DNA of 42,583 bases, taken from assembly GCA_037355855.1 (NCBI GenBank), contig CM074764.1, positions 5,114,548 to 5,157,130 on the forward strand, in the 5' to 3' direction. Made by a program: the position numbers and the translations under genes. Shown piece by piece: positions 22,097-34,341 of the stretch (position 1 is the stretch's first letter; each line of letters starts with the position of its first letter). Under the pieces are notes generated by a model that had not been told where the DNA came from, made no database searches, and saw nothing but the letters and a program-made list of their open reading frames with translations. The stretch is from Pseudo-nitzschia pungens (lineage: Eukaryota > Bacillariophyta > Bacillariophyceae > Bacillariales > Bacillariaceae).

Positions 22097-22131
22097 TTTG
22101 ATGCATCACCTAAAAAAGGATTTGATGCATC
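22097..22131. repeat. Direct repeat of TTTGATGCATC (24-bp period)
   Basis: Two exact 11-bp copies (22097-22107 and 22121-22131) each contain the 8-bp palindrome GATGCATC. The first directly follows the 8-bp stem that ends at 22095. Confidence 0.7.
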
Positions 22132-22176
22132 GATTTAACATAAATTTATTGTTCTAGGAATATCAATTTAAAAAGT

Positions 22177-22219
22177 GGTCTGTTTCAAAAAAATGAAACC
22201 CATAAACTTTTTTGAGACC
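22177..22219 (-). terminator. petA terminator with alternative hairpins
   Basis: Just after the petA stop on the minus strand, a small hairpin (GTTTCA 22182-22187 with TGAAAC 22194-22199) lies inside an outer pairing GGTCT (22177-22181) with AGACC (22215-22219). A CAAAAAA run (22186-22192) can also pair with TTTTTTG (22208-22214), which competes with the inner hairpin. Confidence 0.6.
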
Positions 22220-22223
22220 TAAA

Positions 22224-23168
22224 TTAGAAGTTAAGCTCAGCAGCTTGTACTTTTTCGAATTGTTTTTTCTTTAAAACTAATAAGATTTGAGTTAATAACG
22301 CACATAAACAGAAAGCAAGATATCCAACAATTCGAATTGGATTTTGTAAAACGATTTCTGATTCTTCTTGACCAAATCCACCAGCATTTGGATCAATGTT
22401 TAATCCTTGTTCTGTTTGAACAATATCGCCTACTTTAACTGTTAAAACTAAGCCTTTTGGAACAACTTGTGATGTTTTTACACCGTTTGAATTAATAATT
22501 TCAATAGTTGAGTCACCTTTTTCTGAAGTGCTAATGTCTGTAATTTGGCCTGCTTGTGTTGCACCAAAAACATTTACATTACTCTTTTCACCAGTAGGGT
22601 AAACTTGACCACGGCCACGGTTTCCACCAGCGTAGAATGGGTATGTTAAATATTTAACATCAGAATTCTTTTCTGGATCAGGAGCAACAACTGGGAAGAT
22701 TAATTCTTGGTGTGTTTTTCCTGCAATTGGACCTACGACAAACATATTATCTAATTCAGTACTATAAGGTGAGATAAATACACCTTTGTTTTTTGCTTTA
22801 ATTTCTGGTGAAATTTGATTTTTTGACGCTAATTTAAAACCTTTTGGTAAAATTAAAATACCACCAACATTTAAATCAGCTTTCTTTCCATTTGCACCAA
22901 TTTGTTGTTTAGTTGTATCATATGGTACTTTTACTTCTACTTCAAAAACTGAATTTGGTAGAACTGCTTGTGGTGCTTCAATCTCAATTGCTTTTTGATT
23001 TAAATGACAATTAGCACAAGCTAATTTTCCATTTGCTGCACGAGGGTTTGAATAATTTTGCTGTGCAAAAACTGGATATGCTACTGAATCTGGTACATAA
23101 GATCCAAAAACATTTACAGCAATCGTCGAAGCAAATAAAAGACTTTTAAAAAACTTGTTAGTTGCCAT
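22224..23168 (-). CDS. petA: Cytochrome f (PetA)
   Basis: The 314-residue precursor has a signal peptide ending at about A30; the mature protein starts YPVFAQQ, its N-terminal tyrosine being the axial haem ligand. The haem-binding motif is CANCH (51-55). A large lumenal beta-rich domain follows, then one membrane anchor near the C-terminus ([22 protein letters not shown]). It passes electrons from the Rieske protein to plastocyanin/cytochrome c6. It lies 42 nt after tatC on the same strand. Confidence 0.99.
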   Translation of the reverse strand: MATNKFFKSLLFASTIAVNVFGSYVPDSVAYPVFAQQNYSNPRAANGKLACANCHLNQKAIEIEAPQAVLPNSVFEVEVKVPYDTTKQQIGANGKKADLNVGGILILPKGFKLASKNQISPEIKAKNKGVFISPYSTELDNMFVVGPIAGKTHQELIFPVVAPDPEKNSDVKYLTYPFYAGGNRGRGQVYPTGEKSNVNVFGATQAGQITDISTSEKGDSTIEIINSNGVKTSQVVPKGLVLTVKVGDIVQTEQGLNIDPNAGGFGQEESEIVLQNPIRIVGYLAFCLCALLTQILLVLKKKQFEKVQAAELNF

Positions 23169-23210
23169 AATTTAAATACTTGTTAAGTATAAATATTCTA
23201 TATATGTAAG

Positions 23211-23951
23211 TTAATTTTTTATTAAAAACAAGATTCCTAAACCAGACATATACAAAAGTATTATTGCGAACGATAATAACAATTGTGTCAGTGGATCAGT
23301 TGAAGGTGTTAAAATGGCTCCCAGAATTGTTGAAATTAATATGACATAACGCCAAGCACCTAACATTTGTTTTGGAGAAACAATATTTAGCAATCCTACC
23401 AAAATTTGAATAATGGGAATCTGAAATGCTAATCCTGTACTGTAAAATAAAACAAGAATAAATTCAAAGTATTGATCAAAGGACCAAAACGGTTCTAGAA
23501 CTTCTTCACTATAGTTTAAGAAGAAGTTTAATGCGGCTGGAACTAAAGTATAATATGAGAAAGCTAAGCCTAAACCGAATAGAATTAATGAACTTATTAA
23601 CAATGGAAGAATAATTTTTGTTTCTTTTTTTGTCAGACCTGGCAATAAAAATAAAATCAATTGACCAATAGCAACAGGACTTGAAAATAATAATCCCGTG
23701 TAAAATGCTATTTTTACTGTTGAAATAAAGTATTCTCCTGGTGAGAGTTGAAAAAATTTCACGTTATTGATTGGAAGTTCTAAAATTTTAACTAGACTTT
23801 TTACTTCCACAAATGCAAAACATGTAAATAATAAAATTGTACCAACGATTAAAAAAATACGTTGTCTTAATTCCTCTACATGCTCTGAAAACGGTAATTC
23901 TAGTGTCACAACTGAATTATTTGTAAAATTAAAATTAGAATTGGTTGGCAT
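23211..23951 (-). CDS. tatC: TatC, twin-arginine translocase core subunit
   Basis: The 246-residue polytopic protein (Ycf43) has the N-terminal family signature LPFSEHVEELRQR and six apparent membrane helices, with the conserved FSYYTLVPAALNFFL and GLAFQIPIIQILVGLL regions. TatC recognises twin-arginine signal peptides and carries folded proteins across the thylakoid. It lies between atpE and petA on the minus strand; the Rieske protein, a usual Tat substrate, works with PetA. That link is functional inference. Confidence 0.97.
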   Translation of the reverse strand: MPTNSNFNFTNNSVVTLELPFSEHVEELRQRIFLIVGTILLFTCFAFVEVKSLVKILELPINNVKFFQLSPGEYFISTVKIAFYTGLLFSSPVAIGQLILFLLPGLTKKETKIILPLLISSLILFGLGLAFSYYTLVPAALNFFLNYSEEVLEPFWSFDQYFEFILVLFYSTGLAFQIPIIQILVGLLNIVSPKQMLGAWRYVILISTILGAILTPSTDPLTQLLLSFAIILLYMSGLGILFLIKN

Positions 23952-23993
23952 ATAGAAAGATAAATTTATACTATTTGATAATTTATATTTTTC

Positions 23994-24032
23994 TCCAATC
24001 TTATAAACCGAGTTCGAATTTATAAGATTGGA
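23994..24032 (-). terminator. atpBE terminator hairpin
   Basis: A perfect 14-bp inverted repeat (23994-24007 with 24019-24032, 11-nt loop) lies 9 nt after the atpE stop on the minus strand and ahead of tatC. Downstream on that strand is a short T/A-rich tract. Confidence 0.75.
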
Positions 24033-24041
24033 AAAAAATAT

Positions 24042-24443
24042 TTATGATAAATAATTCATAGCTTCTACTTTGGCTGTTGCTTTTTTCAATTCAACAGACG
24101 CATCTAATAAACTCTTATCATCTTCAGCTTCTTCAACAGCAAGTGTTGCCTTCTCTAATTCTTCTGTTGCTTGACGTAATTCAATGTCAACCAGTTCTTC
24201 AACATCGTTTACTAAAACTGTGACACGATTGCGATCAATTTCAGCTAATCCACCACATAAAATGATAGGTGTCCATTTTTCATCTAACTTGATTCTTAAT
24301 AGACCTGTATCTAATGCTGTAATTAATGCTGCATGACCATCTAATACGCCTACTTGTCCAGTTAAACCAGGTAAAACTACTTCATCTGCCGTAGTTGAAC
24401 AAATGACTCTGTCTGGAGTAAGGACACGAATGTTCATAACCAT
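24042..24443 (-). CDS. atpE: ATP synthase CF1 subunit epsilon
   Basis: The 133-residue protein has the N-terminal beta-sandwich signature (MNIRVLTPDRV, LPGLTGQVGVLDGHAALITALDTG) and a C-terminal helical pair. Epsilon is the regulatory part of the rotor. Two in-frame ATGs two codons apart are possible starts; the first was chosen because AAGGAG lies just upstream. It follows atpB after 12 nt as in other plastids. Confidence 0.98.
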   Translation of the reverse strand: MVMNIRVLTPDRVICSTTADEVVLPGLTGQVGVLDGHAALITALDTGLLRIKLDEKWTPIILCGGLAEIDRNRVTVLVNDVEELVDIELRQATEELEKATLAVEEAEDDKSLLDASVELKKATAKVEAMNYLS

Positions 24444-24455
24444 ATATTTTACTCC

Positions 24456-25889
<1,434 letters not shown>

Positions 25890-26106
25890 TTAACATATTA
25901 AAATATCTTCGAATAAATATACTTTCAAATGTTTGCAGATCATTTCTAATGATTACTGGATATTATAATCTATTATACAGCAAACCTAAGACAATTGTTG
26001 AATGCAATAAGAGATGAGAGAGATTAGACGACAATTTACGTGAGATTGCACGATTTTCAAAAAGCTTCTAATTCTTTTAATGCTTCGAATCTTATTTACT
26101 CATAAA

Positions 26107-26616
26107 TTAAGAATTATTATCCATAAATCGACCAGTTACTTTTAACCAATTTCTTGCACCTGGATAATTATCAGGAGCTAATTTTAATGCTTGAATCCAA
26201 TATTCAGCTGCTTTATCAAATAACTCTTTTGATAAGTCAATATACTCATCATCGTCAAAAGTTTGCGCTCGTAAAGCTTGAGAATGATAGATTACAGCAA
26301 TATTATTTAAAGCTTGCGGAAGATTTGAATTTAATGCTAATGCTTGATGATAAAATTCTAATGCTTGTGTATATTTTCCGGTATTACCATAAATTAATCC
26401 AATATTATAAAGGGTATAACTACGATCGTATGGATCTTCTTCAACTTGTAAAGCTTCATAATAGTTTCGTAAAGCTTCTGCATACCGTCCTTTTCCTTGA
26501 GCTGCCATTCCAGCTCGATAGTATGAGAAAGCTTGTTTTTCCTGTTTACTCGCTGGTAAAACTTTTAGTAGTATATCAGCAATTACTGTGAATGTTTTAT
26601 CAATAAAATTTCCCAT
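26107..26616 (-). CDS. ycf3: Ycf3, TPR photosystem I assembly factor
   Basis: The 169-residue protein has three tetratricopeptide-like repeats: around residues 31-64 ([22 protein letters not shown]), 69-102 ([19 protein letters not shown]) and 120-155. Ycf3 binds photosystem I core subunits during assembly. No introns are present, unlike land plants. It lies on the minus strand after rps18 and before atpB; the 223-bp spacer 25884-26106 to atpB shows no gene. Confidence 0.97.
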   Translation of the reverse strand: MGNFIDKTFTVIADILLKVLPASKQEKQAFSYYRAGMAAQGKGRYAEALRNYYEALQVEEDPYDRSYTLYNIGLIYGNTGKYTQALEFYHQALALNSNLPQALNNIAVIYHSQALRAQTFDDDEYIDLSKELFDKAAEYWIQALKLAPDNYPGARNWLKVTGRFMDNNS

Positions 26617-26653
26617 AAAATAAATTTCTCCTTATAAATGAATCAAAATTGAA

Positions 26654-26685
26654 GTGAGTTATTATTGAAGAAAATAATAACTCAC
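26654..26685 (-). terminator. Hairpin between rps18 and ycf3
   Basis: A perfect 12-bp inverted repeat (26654-26665 with 26674-26685) lies 6 nt after the rps18 stop on the minus strand. It probably ends or stabilises the rpl33-rps18 transcript. Confidence 0.7.
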
Positions 26686-26691
26686 AATGTT

Positions 26692-26910
26692 TTAAATTGG
26701 CTCTGATGCAACAAATGGAAATAACGCTAATGTACGTGCTCTCTTAATTGCTTTTGATAATTTTCGCTGTTGTTGAACAGTTACTCCTGTTGCGCGGCGT
26801 GGAAGAATTTTTCCTTGGTCAGTTACAAATAATCTTAGTAAATCGATATCTTTATAATCAATTTTTTGATTTAAACTAATTGGTGAAATTTTTTGTTTTT
26901 GTCGTGCCAT
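26692..26910 (-). CDS. rps18: 30S ribosomal protein S18
   Basis: The 72-residue basic protein has the bS18 core [27 protein letters not shown] followed by the [18 protein letters not shown] tail. It sits on the platform of the small subunit. The start is 3 nt after the rpl33 stop, the usual rpl33-rps18 pair. Confidence 0.97.
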   Translation of the reverse strand: MARQKQKISPISLNQKIDYKDIDLLRLFVTDQGKILPRRATGVTVQQQRKLSKAIKRARTLALFPFVASEPI

Positions 26911-26913
26911 AAT

Positions 26914-27108
26914 TTATTTAATCTCTTTATGTACAGTAGGTTTATTACAATTTGGACAATACTTTTTTAACTCTAATCTTTCAGGGTTATTTCGACGGTT
27001 TTTTTGCGTTGTATATCGAGATACACCAGGTGAACGCTTATTTAAATTAGAACGACATTCTGTACATTCTAAAGTAATTAAAATTCGAGTGCCTTTATTT
27101 TTTGCCAT
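26914..27108 (-). CDS. rpl33: 50S ribosomal protein L33
   Basis: The 64-residue protein has [18 protein letters not shown], then [22 protein letters not shown] and a second C..C pair (CPNC). The two CxxC pairs (CTEC and CPNC) can form a zinc ribbon. It is part of the large ribosomal subunit and is divergent from rps20, with 179 bp between. Confidence 0.97.
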   Translation of the reverse strand: MAKNKGTRILITLECTECRSNLNKRSPGVSRYTTQKNRRNNPERLELKKYCPNCNKPTVHKEIK

Positions 27109-27287
27109 ATAAATTTGAACTTAATAATTTTAATAATTATATTGCCTAAAAATTTTTATCTTATCAAGGTTTAATGAGAAATTAATAAATTTTTTTAAAA
27201 AAAACCTTTCAATTTTTTAATGATTATACTAGAATCTTATATTATATTTTTATTTTAAATATTACGTGATAACTTATTTTTAAACAT

Positions 27288-27557
27288 ATGGCTAATAATA
27301 AATCTGCAAAAAAACGAATTGAAATTGCAAAACGAAATCGTTTACAAAATCTTTATTACAAAACGACTGTTCGAACTTTAACAAAACTTTTTTTTAAAAC
27401 TTTAAACCAAACTCCTGATGCTACAGAAAAATTACAAACAATTTTAAATTCTATCTATAGTTTTTTAGATAAAGGAACAAAAAAAAAGGTTTTTCATAAA
27501 AATACAGCGGCTCGAAAGAAAGCAAGACTTGCTAGTGCCCTTTCAACTAATAGCTAA
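27288..27557 (+). CDS. rps20: 30S ribosomal protein S20
   Basis: The 89-residue, lysine-rich protein begins MANNKSAKKRIEIAKRNRL and ends with KKVFHKNTAARKKARLASAL, both standard for bS20. It binds 16S rRNA at the base of the small subunit. It stands immediately upstream of rpoB, the arrangement common to red-lineage plastids. Confidence 0.97.
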   Translation: MANNKSAKKRIEIAKRNRLQNLYYKTTVRTLTKLFFKTLNQTPDATEKLQTILNSIYSFLDKGTKKKVFHKNTAARKKARLASALSTNS

Positions 27558-27650
27558 ATTATAATATAAGAAACAGAGTGTGTCAAAAATTGAAACTAAT
27601 TTGTATCCTAATTAGATTTCTATTTTAATTATAATCAAATATCCTATCGC

Positions 27651-27682
27651 GACATTATTGTAGTTAAACTTGCAATAATGTC
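27651..27682 (+). terminator. Hairpin between rps20 and rpoB
   Basis: A perfect 10-bp inverted repeat (27651-27660 with 27673-27682, 12-nt loop) lies in the 196-nt spacer. It could attenuate read-through from rps20 into the rpo operon or form part of the rpoB 5' leader. Confidence 0.5.
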
Positions 27683-27753
27683 TAAGCTAGAAGCTGTATC
27701 ATGTTTGTTATTCTATTAACTTAAAAAAATTATTTATGGCATAAACTAAAATC

Positions 27754-30700
27754 ATGCACAAAAATATTAATTATATCAATGCTCTACCTGATTTTCTTGC
27801 GATGCAACGAGTAAGTTTTTGTTGGTTTATTACTCAAGGTTTAACTGAAGAATTAGCGTTATTTTCAAAAATCTACGATTTTAGTCAGAATACAGAATAC
27901 CTAATTTTTAGTCAAGAATATTTATTAATTAAACCGCTTTATAACTTAATAATTGCAAAGAAATATAATGGAAACTATCGAGCACAGTTAGTGATCCCGA
28001 TTGAAGTCCGAAATAAAGTTCTGAACCAAGTTCATTACCAAAACCAATTTCCGATTATTACTTTACCTTTAATGACTACTTATGCGACATTCATTATTAA
28101 TGGATGTGAACGTGTTATTGTAAGTCAAATTATTCGAAGTCCTGGTATTTATTTTGAAAAAAATAAAAACCAAAGAATTCAAAACCACTTTAAACGTAAA
28201 TTATCCGCAGATATCCATCGACTACGAACATTTTTACCATCTGGTGAAGCTTTCATTTCCGAATTTGATTTATTTTTTTCAAAACCTAAATTAGACCAAC
28301 CAAGAATCAACTTTACAGATACAGATGATAAAATTATTGATTTTTTAAAAAATAAACGAGTTAAAAAAATCTTTACAACTTGGGAAACTCAAACTTATAA
28401 GGCAAAGTCACAAGCGTCCCATGAACCTAATTCTATTCCAATTTCTTATTATTCTTTAGAATTTTTAAAGCAATCAAAGAATGACTCATCGTTTTCCTTT
28501 TTTCAATGTTTTAAATTCTATGTTTTAATCTCACAAACACAAAACTTCCAGTCAACCTCAAAAATGAGGTTATTATTTTTAAAATGGTTAAAACAAAAAT
28601 ATACATCACCCAATTCAAAGACTAATTTTACTAATGAAACAATTAGTACCTTATTGAAATATTTTCAATTTTTATTAAAAGTTTTAACCAAATATCGAAT
28701 TTTAACTTATTCATCAGAATCTAATAAATTATTGAATTCTTCAGAAACGTTAAAATTATCTGATGACCAAATTCGAAGAGTTATTAATGTCTATACAAAG
28801 ACAGTTACAAATTCTCAATTAACCGTTCAACTTCAGTTAAATTCAAGATTAGTTTTAGTTACTGAACATTTAATGAACTGGTTCTTTGATGACCAAAATT
28901 TCTCATTCTTAAAACAGAATATTCAAAAATCATTAGTAAAAGAAGTAAATGCAAATCAATTAACACAATTTGCGGTTTTCCGACCAACTTTATATTTTTC
29001 AACTAGTTTAAAAGATCAGTTAAGATATTTATTTGGACAAATTCATACCTCTTATGAGCTTGATCCAACGCCATTTGATAAATATAAGGAAAATATTTAC
29101 AAACGAACAAGACGATTGCGTCAATTAATAAAGAAGGGTGCTAGTTCATTTGTAATCCAAGCAGAAAAAGATTTATTAAAGAAAGATAAAAAGGTATTAA
29201 AAGAAGAGTTAGCTAGACATGATAATTATCTAAAAAAACGAGATAAATATTTAAAAAGTAAAACTCAATTACTTTTATATCAAAAGGATCATGAAATTAA
29301 AACCAATTATCATAAAAAATATAATGATAAAGAATTATATACAGCTACTTTAATCCCAGAATATGGATCATGGATTCGATTCAATTTTCAAAAGAATACA
29401 AAACTTAATGCCTACAATTACCCAATTAAAAATCAAGAAGAAGAACTTATTATTCAATTAGATAAAATTACTCAAAAACCTATTCTTATACTCTTAAAAG
29501 AAATGGGATTGACGGATTTAGAAATTTATCAAAATTTATATTATTCTGATTTCTTCTATTTTAATAAACCACTTTTAATTAATTCAACCTATTTAAAACA
29601 ACCTATTAGTCGATTTGATTCGAATCTTGAATATTTTAAAAATATTTCTGAATTTTCACAAATTTTTGATCCGAATTATTATAACTTGGGAAAAGTAGGA
29701 CGATTAAAAATTAATAATCGATTAAGTTTAAAAATTAGTAACCGTCTTCAAATAATTACTTATGAAGATATTTTTGCGATTATTGATAAATTAATTTCAT
29801 TAACAATTTCAAAAGCCGTTCCAGATGATATTGATCATCTTAAAAATAAACGAGTTCGATCTATTGGTGAATTATTACAAAACTTATTCCGAATAGGATT
29901 CCAAAGATTAGTTCGAAAATTAAGAAATCAAACAAATACTATTGAATCGAATTATCTTCTAAATTTTAGTGTTATTAATGCCACAATTCGAGAATTTTTC
30001 GGGTCTAGTCAATTATCACAATATTTAGATCAAACTAATCCTCTTTCTTCATTAACACATCGGCGTCGAATTAGTGGTTTAGGCCCCGGTGGATTGAATC
30101 GAGATCACATTAGTTTTTCTGTTCGTGATATTCATCCAAGTCATTACGGTCGAATTTGTCCAATTGAGACACCAGAAGGACAAAATGTTGGTTTAATTGC
30201 ATCCTTAACAACATGTGCTCGAGTTAATAAGCTTGGATTCTTAGAAACTCCGTTTTGGCGAGTAATCAACGGAAAAGTTTTAAAAACTGGAAACCCAATT
30301 TATTTAACTGCGGAAGTTGAAGATTTATACAAAATTGCGCCTGCGGATATTGCGACAAACAAAGATAATTATTTAATAAAAAATATTATTTCAGTTCGAT
30401 ATAAACAAGATTTTATTAATGTAACACCATCTGAAGTTGATTTTATTTCAATTTCAACAATTCAAGTTGTTTCCGTTGCGGCATCTTTAATTCCATTCTT
30501 TGAACACGATGATGCAAACCGAGCATTAATGGGCTCAAATATGCAGCGTCAATCGGTTCCACTAATTTTCCCACAAAAACCAATTGTTGGTACAGGATTA
30601 GAAAATCAAATCGCTATTGATTCGGGGATGACATTAAATGCTCATATTTCCGGAATTGTTAATTCGGTAACTGCAAATAAAATTATTATTAAAGATAGTA

Positions 30701-32181
30701 ATAATAAAAAAGTAATTTATAAATTACAGAAATACTTACGTTCTAATCAACAAACTTGCATTAATCAGCGTCCAATTGTTTGGAAAGGTGAAAAAATTCA
30801 ATCTGGACAAATTCTTAGTGATGGTCCAGCAATTACAAGTAGTGAATTATCATTGGGTCAAAATACGTTAATTGCTTATATGCCATGGCAAGGGTATAAC
30901 TTTGAGGATGCTATTTTAATTAGTGAACGTTTAGTTTATGATGATATTTTCACTTCAATTCATATCGAACGATACAAAATTGAAATTAATCGGAATGCAG
31001 AAATCTCTGAACAAACAATGAAAATGATTCCAAATTTAAACTTGTCTGAAGTCAAACATTTAAATGATGATGGAATTGTAAGAGTTGGTACATTTGTAAA
31101 ATCTGGAGATATTTTAGTTGGAAAAGTTGTTTCAACAAATGCTTACGAACAATTACCAGAATCAAAGCTGTTACGTGCAATTTTCAGTACAAAAGCCAAA
31201 GGAGTAAAAGATAATTCTTATAGAATGCCTCATGGTGAATCGGGACGTGTTATTGAAACAGTTACATTTAATCGGAAAACAAAATTGACATATAAATCTG
31301 AAAAAATCTATGTATTTATTGCTCAAATTCGAAAAATTCAAGTTGGTGATAAGATTGCTGGTCGCCATGGTAACAAAGGTATTATTTCACGAATTTTAGC
31401 ACGTCAAGATATGCCATTCTTACCGGATGGAACACCAATTGATATTATTTTAAATCCTTTAGGGGTTCCTTCTCGAATGAATGTTGGTCAGTTATACGAA
31501 TGTTTATTAGGATTTGCGGGAGACAAATTAAATTGTCGATTTAAAATTTTACCATTTGATGAAATGTATGGTTTAGAAATATCACGAATTTTGATTAATA
31601 AGAAACTTCGTCAAGCTTCTATTAAAAGAAATAAAAGTTGGATTTTTAATCCTTATGCTCCAGGTAAAATGGTTTTAATCGATGGTCGAACAGGAAAAGA
31701 ATTTGAAAATCCAATTACAGTTGGAAATGCATATATGTTAAAACTGATCCATCTTGTTGATGATAAAATGCATTCCCGAGCAACCGGACCGTACTCATTG
31801 ATTACTCAGCAACCGTTACGAGGAAAAGCTCAACATGGTGGGCAACGATTTGGAGAAATGGAAGTTTGGGCATTAGAAGGATTTGGGGCTGCCTTTACAT
31901 TAAAAGAAATTTTAACAATTAAGTCAGATGATATGCCAGGTCGAAATGCAACATTAAATGCAATTGTAAAAGGACAACAAATACCACAATTTGGAATTCC
32001 AGAATCTTTTAAAGTATTATTACAAGAATTACGTTCTATTGGTTTAGATATGAGTACATATAAAATCCAAAAATTTAGTTCCTCGAAACAATATGAAGTG
32101 GAAGTGAATATTGTTGAAAGATATAATGCTTTTTCGAAAACCTTCCTACCTACTTCAAATATAGATGATATTTCATTTTAA
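27754..32181 (+). CDS. rpoB: RNA polymerase subunit beta (RpoB)
   Basis: The 1475-residue beta subunit of the plastid-encoded polymerase contains the conserved blocks near the C-terminal half: [52 protein letters not shown] and [15 protein letters not shown]. It is markedly longer than the cyanobacterial subunit (about 1100), the excess lying in the N-terminal half. A lysine-rich, helix-prone insertion spans about residues 441-528. No frameshift is seen and the gene is intact. It starts the operon rpoB-rpoC1-rpoC2-rps2. Confidence 0.98.
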   Translation: MHKNINYINALPDFLAMQRVSFCWFITQGLTEELALFSKIYDFSQNTEYLIFSQEYLLIKPLYNLIIAKKYNGNYRAQLVIPIEVRNKVLNQVHYQNQFPIITLPLMTTYATFIINGCERVIVSQIIRSPGIYFEKNKNQRIQNHFKRKLSADIHRLRTFLPSGEAFISEFDLFFSKPKLDQPRINFTDTDDKIIDFLKNKRVKKIFTTWETQTYKAKSQASHEPNSIPISYYSLEFLKQSKNDSSFSFFQCFKFYVLISQTQNFQSTSKMRLLFLKWLKQKYTSPNSKTNFTNETISTLLKYFQFLLKVLTKYRILTYSSESNKLLNSSETLKLSDDQIRRVINVYTKTVTNSQLTVQLQLNSRLVLVTEHLMNWFFDDQNFSFLKQNIQKSLVKEVNANQLTQFAVFRPTLYFSTSLKDQLRYLFGQIHTSYELDPTPFDKYKENIYKRTRRLRQLIKKGASSFVIQAEKDLLKKDKKVLKEELARHDNYLKKRDKYLKSKTQLLLYQKDHEIKTNYHKKYNDKELYTATLIPEYGSWIRFNFQKNTKLNAYNYPIKNQEEELIIQLDKITQKPILILLKEMGLTDLEIYQNLYYSDFFYFNKPLLINSTYLKQPISRFDSNLEYFKNISEFSQIFDPNYYNLGKVGRLKINNRLSLKISNRLQIITYEDIFAIIDKLISLTISKAVPDDIDHLKNKRVRSIGELLQNLFRIGFQRLVRKLRNQTNTIESNYLLNFSVINATIREFFGSSQLSQYLDQTNPLSSLTHRRRISGLGPGGLNRDHISFSVRDIHPSHYGRICPIETPEGQNVGLIASLTTCARVNKLGFLETPFWRVINGKVLKTGNPIYLTAEVEDLYKIAPADIATNKDNYLIKNIISVRYKQDFINVTPSEVDFISISTIQVVSVAASLIPFFEHDDANRALMGSNMQRQSVPLIFPQKPIVGTGLENQIAIDSGMTLNAHISGIVNSVTANKIIIKDSNNKKVIYKLQKYLRSNQQTCINQRPIVWKGEKIQSGQILSDGPAITSSELSLGQNTLIAYMPWQGYNFEDAILISERLVYDDIFTSIHIERYKIEINRNAEISEQTMKMIPNLNLSEVKHLNDDGIVRVGTFVKSGDILVGKVVSTNAYEQLPESKLLRAIFSTKAKGVKDNSYRMPHGESGRVIETVTFNRKTKLTYKSEKIYVFIAQIRKIQVGDKIAGRHGNKGIISRILARQDMPFLPDGTPIDIILNPLGVPSRMNVGQLYECLLGFAGDKLNCRFKILPFDEMYGLEISRILINKKLRQASIKRNKSWIFNPYAPGKMVLIDGRTGKEFENPITVGNAYMLKLIHLVDDKMHSRATGPYSLITQQPLRGKAQHGGQRFGEMEVWALEGFGAAFTLKEILTIKSDDMPGRNATLNAIVKGQQIPQFGIPESFKVLLQELRSIGLDMSTYKIQKFSSSKQYEVEVNIVERYNAFSKTFLPTSNIDDISF

Positions 32182-32186
32182 AAATT

Positions 32187-34313
32187 ATGAAAAACTTTGT
32201 AAAAGAATTTAATTATATTAAAATTAAATTAGCATCCCCTTTTCGAATTTTACAATGGTCAAATCGTAAATTACCAAATGGTCAATTCGTAGGGGAAGTT
32301 CAAAAACCTGAAACCATAAATTATAGAACATTCAAACCAGAAATGGATGGATTGTTTTGTGAGCGCATTTTTGGCCCCAGTAGGAGTTTCGAGTGTGCTT
32401 GTGGTAAATATAAACGTGTTCGTTATGATGGATTAATTTGTGAGCGTTGTGGTGTTGAGTTAACGGAATCTCGTGTACGTCGACACAGAATGGGATATAT
32501 TAGTCTTGTTTATCCAGTAACTCATGTTTGGTACATTAATAGTAGACCAAATTTTATGGCTCTTCTACTAGAAGTAGAAGAATTTGAAAAACGATTAAAT
32601 ACAAGCTATACAAGTCAATCAGACAAATGTAAAAATAAACTTAAACTTAGAAATTTTGATTATTTCTGGACCTGTAATGGTTTAAAATTAACACCTTCTA
32701 CAATTATTAGTTTATGGGATGAGAGAATTAAACGTATTAAGCTTGCATCCTTAGCTTATTTTATTGCTGAAGATGAGATTTCATTCTACGGACTTCATTG
32801 GGATTTACAACAGTATCGAAGAAGTCGAGAATTGGGGAGAAGTAATTACCCTTTAAAACCTTATCCAAAACCACAAAATCGACGACAACAAACACCAAAA
32901 TATTTATTAAAAGCTACTCCAAGTTTTTTAATTGGTGCTCCATTGATTAAACGAGAATTAGAAAAACTAAATTTGGAATCAGAAATTTCTCGAACACGTT
33001 GTTTTGTTCTAGTTTGTACAAAAGTATTAAATAAAGAAGAACCATTATATTATGCTTCATATTGGTTTAGAAAATGGGAACAACATCGATTATATAAAAT
33101 CCGTGAGAAAGCTATTAAACGGATTCGAATTTTAGAAAACTTAATTGGAACGGCATCCGAACCGTCTTGGATGATCTTATCTATTTTACCAATTATTCCT
33201 CCTGCTTTGCGTCCAATGATTCAATTGGAAGGTGGACGTTTTGCAACTTCTGACTTAAATGAGCTTTATCGTCGAATTATTACAAGAAATAATCGATTAC
33301 TTAGATTATTAGAGATTGATGCTCCACAATTGATCATTCGAAATGAAAAGCGATTATTACAAGAAGCAGTAGATACTTTAATTGATAATGGAAAGCGAGG
33401 TAAAATTGCATTAAGTGCAAATAATCGCCCTCTAAAATCTTTGTCAGATATCATTAAAGGGAAGCATGGGCGTTTCCGTCAAAATTTATTAGGAAAACGT
33501 GTTGATTATTCAGGACGTTCAGTAATTGTGGTTGGTCCAACATTAAAGTTAAATCAGTGTGGTTTACCGTATGAAATGGCAATTGAGTTATTTCAACCAT
33601 TTATTATTCGAGAATTAATTAATCAAAATTTGGCAAATAATATAAAAATTGCGAAAAATTTAATTCAGTCAGATGAATTAACAATTAAACCTGTTGTAGA
33701 ACAAATTTTAAAAAACCATCCAATTTTTTTAAATCGTGCTCCCACATTACATCGCTTAGGAATCCAAGCATTTGAACCAATTTTAGTAAAAGGGCGTGCT
33801 ATTAAATTGCATCCTTTAGTTTGTTCAGCCTTTAATGCTGATTTTGATGGAGATCAAATGGCTGTCCATATTCCATTATCACCGGAAGCCCAGGCCGAAT
33901 GTTATATGTTAATGTTAGCACCGTATAATTTCTTATCACCGGCAAACGGTGAGCCAATCATTATGCCAAGTCAAGATATGGTTCTTGGGTGTTATTACTT
34001 AACAGCAAATAATATCACAGGTTTATTAGGTTCAAATTATTATTTTGCAAATCTTGAAGATGTAATTTTAGCATACAATCAAGATAAAATTGAAATTCAT
34101 ACCTCGATATGGATTAGATATACTGATGAAGATTATCAGAGATCAGATTTACAAAAGAAAGTTATCTTATCTGATAATAGTATCATTGAATATTATGAAA
34201 ACTTACAAATCCGAAAAGATTCTAAGGGCGAAGTAATTACGCAATATTTACAAACAACAACGGGTCGCGTTATTTTAAATTATACAATTCAAAAAACTTT
34301 AAATTTTTTATAA
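32187..34313 (+). CDS. rpoC1: RNA polymerase subunit beta' (RpoC1)
   Basis: The 708-residue N-terminal part of beta' has the zinc-binding cysteines in the segment [10 protein letters not shown]...[10 protein letters not shown] (about 69-93) and the catalytic Mg site NADFDGDQM (about 550-558). The split of beta' into RpoC1 and RpoC2 is normal for cyanobacteria and plastids. There is no intron. It starts 5 nt after rpoB. Confidence 0.98.
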   Translation: MKNFVKEFNYIKIKLASPFRILQWSNRKLPNGQFVGEVQKPETINYRTFKPEMDGLFCERIFGPSRSFECACGKYKRVRYDGLICERCGVELTESRVRRHRMGYISLVYPVTHVWYINSRPNFMALLLEVEEFEKRLNTSYTSQSDKCKNKLKLRNFDYFWTCNGLKLTPSTIISLWDERIKRIKLASLAYFIAEDEISFYGLHWDLQQYRRSRELGRSNYPLKPYPKPQNRRQQTPKYLLKATPSFLIGAPLIKRELEKLNLESEISRTRCFVLVCTKVLNKEEPLYYASYWFRKWEQHRLYKIREKAIKRIRILENLIGTASEPSWMILSILPIIPPALRPMIQLEGGRFATSDLNELYRRIITRNNRLLRLLEIDAPQLIIRNEKRLLQEAVDTLIDNGKRGKIALSANNRPLKSLSDIIKGKHGRFRQNLLGKRVDYSGRSVIVVGPTLKLNQCGLPYEMAIELFQPFIIRELINQNLANNIKIAKNLIQSDELTIKPVVEQILKNHPIFLNRAPTLHRLGIQAFEPILVKGRAIKLHPLVCSAFNADFDGDQMAVHIPLSPEAQAECYMLMLAPYNFLSPANGEPIIMPSQDMVLGCYYLTANNITGLLGSNYYFANLEDVILAYNQDKIEIHTSIWIRYTDEDYQRSDLQKKVILSDNSIIEYYENLQIRKDSKGEVITQYLQTTTGRVILNYTIQKTLNFL

Positions 34314-34341
34314 TTCAAAGATAACCTATTAAATATATTTT

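Larger units (their letters stand above)
21643..22223. other. Long repeat-dense convergent spacer
   Basis: This 581-bp gene-free region separates the convergent membrane ORF (+) and petA (-). It holds a 12-bp perfect hairpin (21746-21757 with 21762-21773), an 11-bp tandem motif (22039-22071), an 8-bp stem (22065-22072 with 22088-22095), a repeated TTTGATGCATC (22097-22107, 22121-22131) and a terminator-like structure at 22177-22219. A 62-codon GTG-initiated frame at 21712-21900 runs through the first hairpin and shows no recognisable protein. No RNA gene was recognised. Confidence 0.75.

Noticed and set aside
22039..22131. CRISPR-like or insertion-sequence end repeats
   Set aside because: The repeats are only 8-11 bp, too few and too close for CRISPR, and there is no transposase frame or target-site duplication that I can see.
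26154..26591. 145-codon frame opposite ycf3
   Set aside because: Antisense to the whole of ycf3, leucine/glutamine-rich as expected from the reverse complement, with no independent support.
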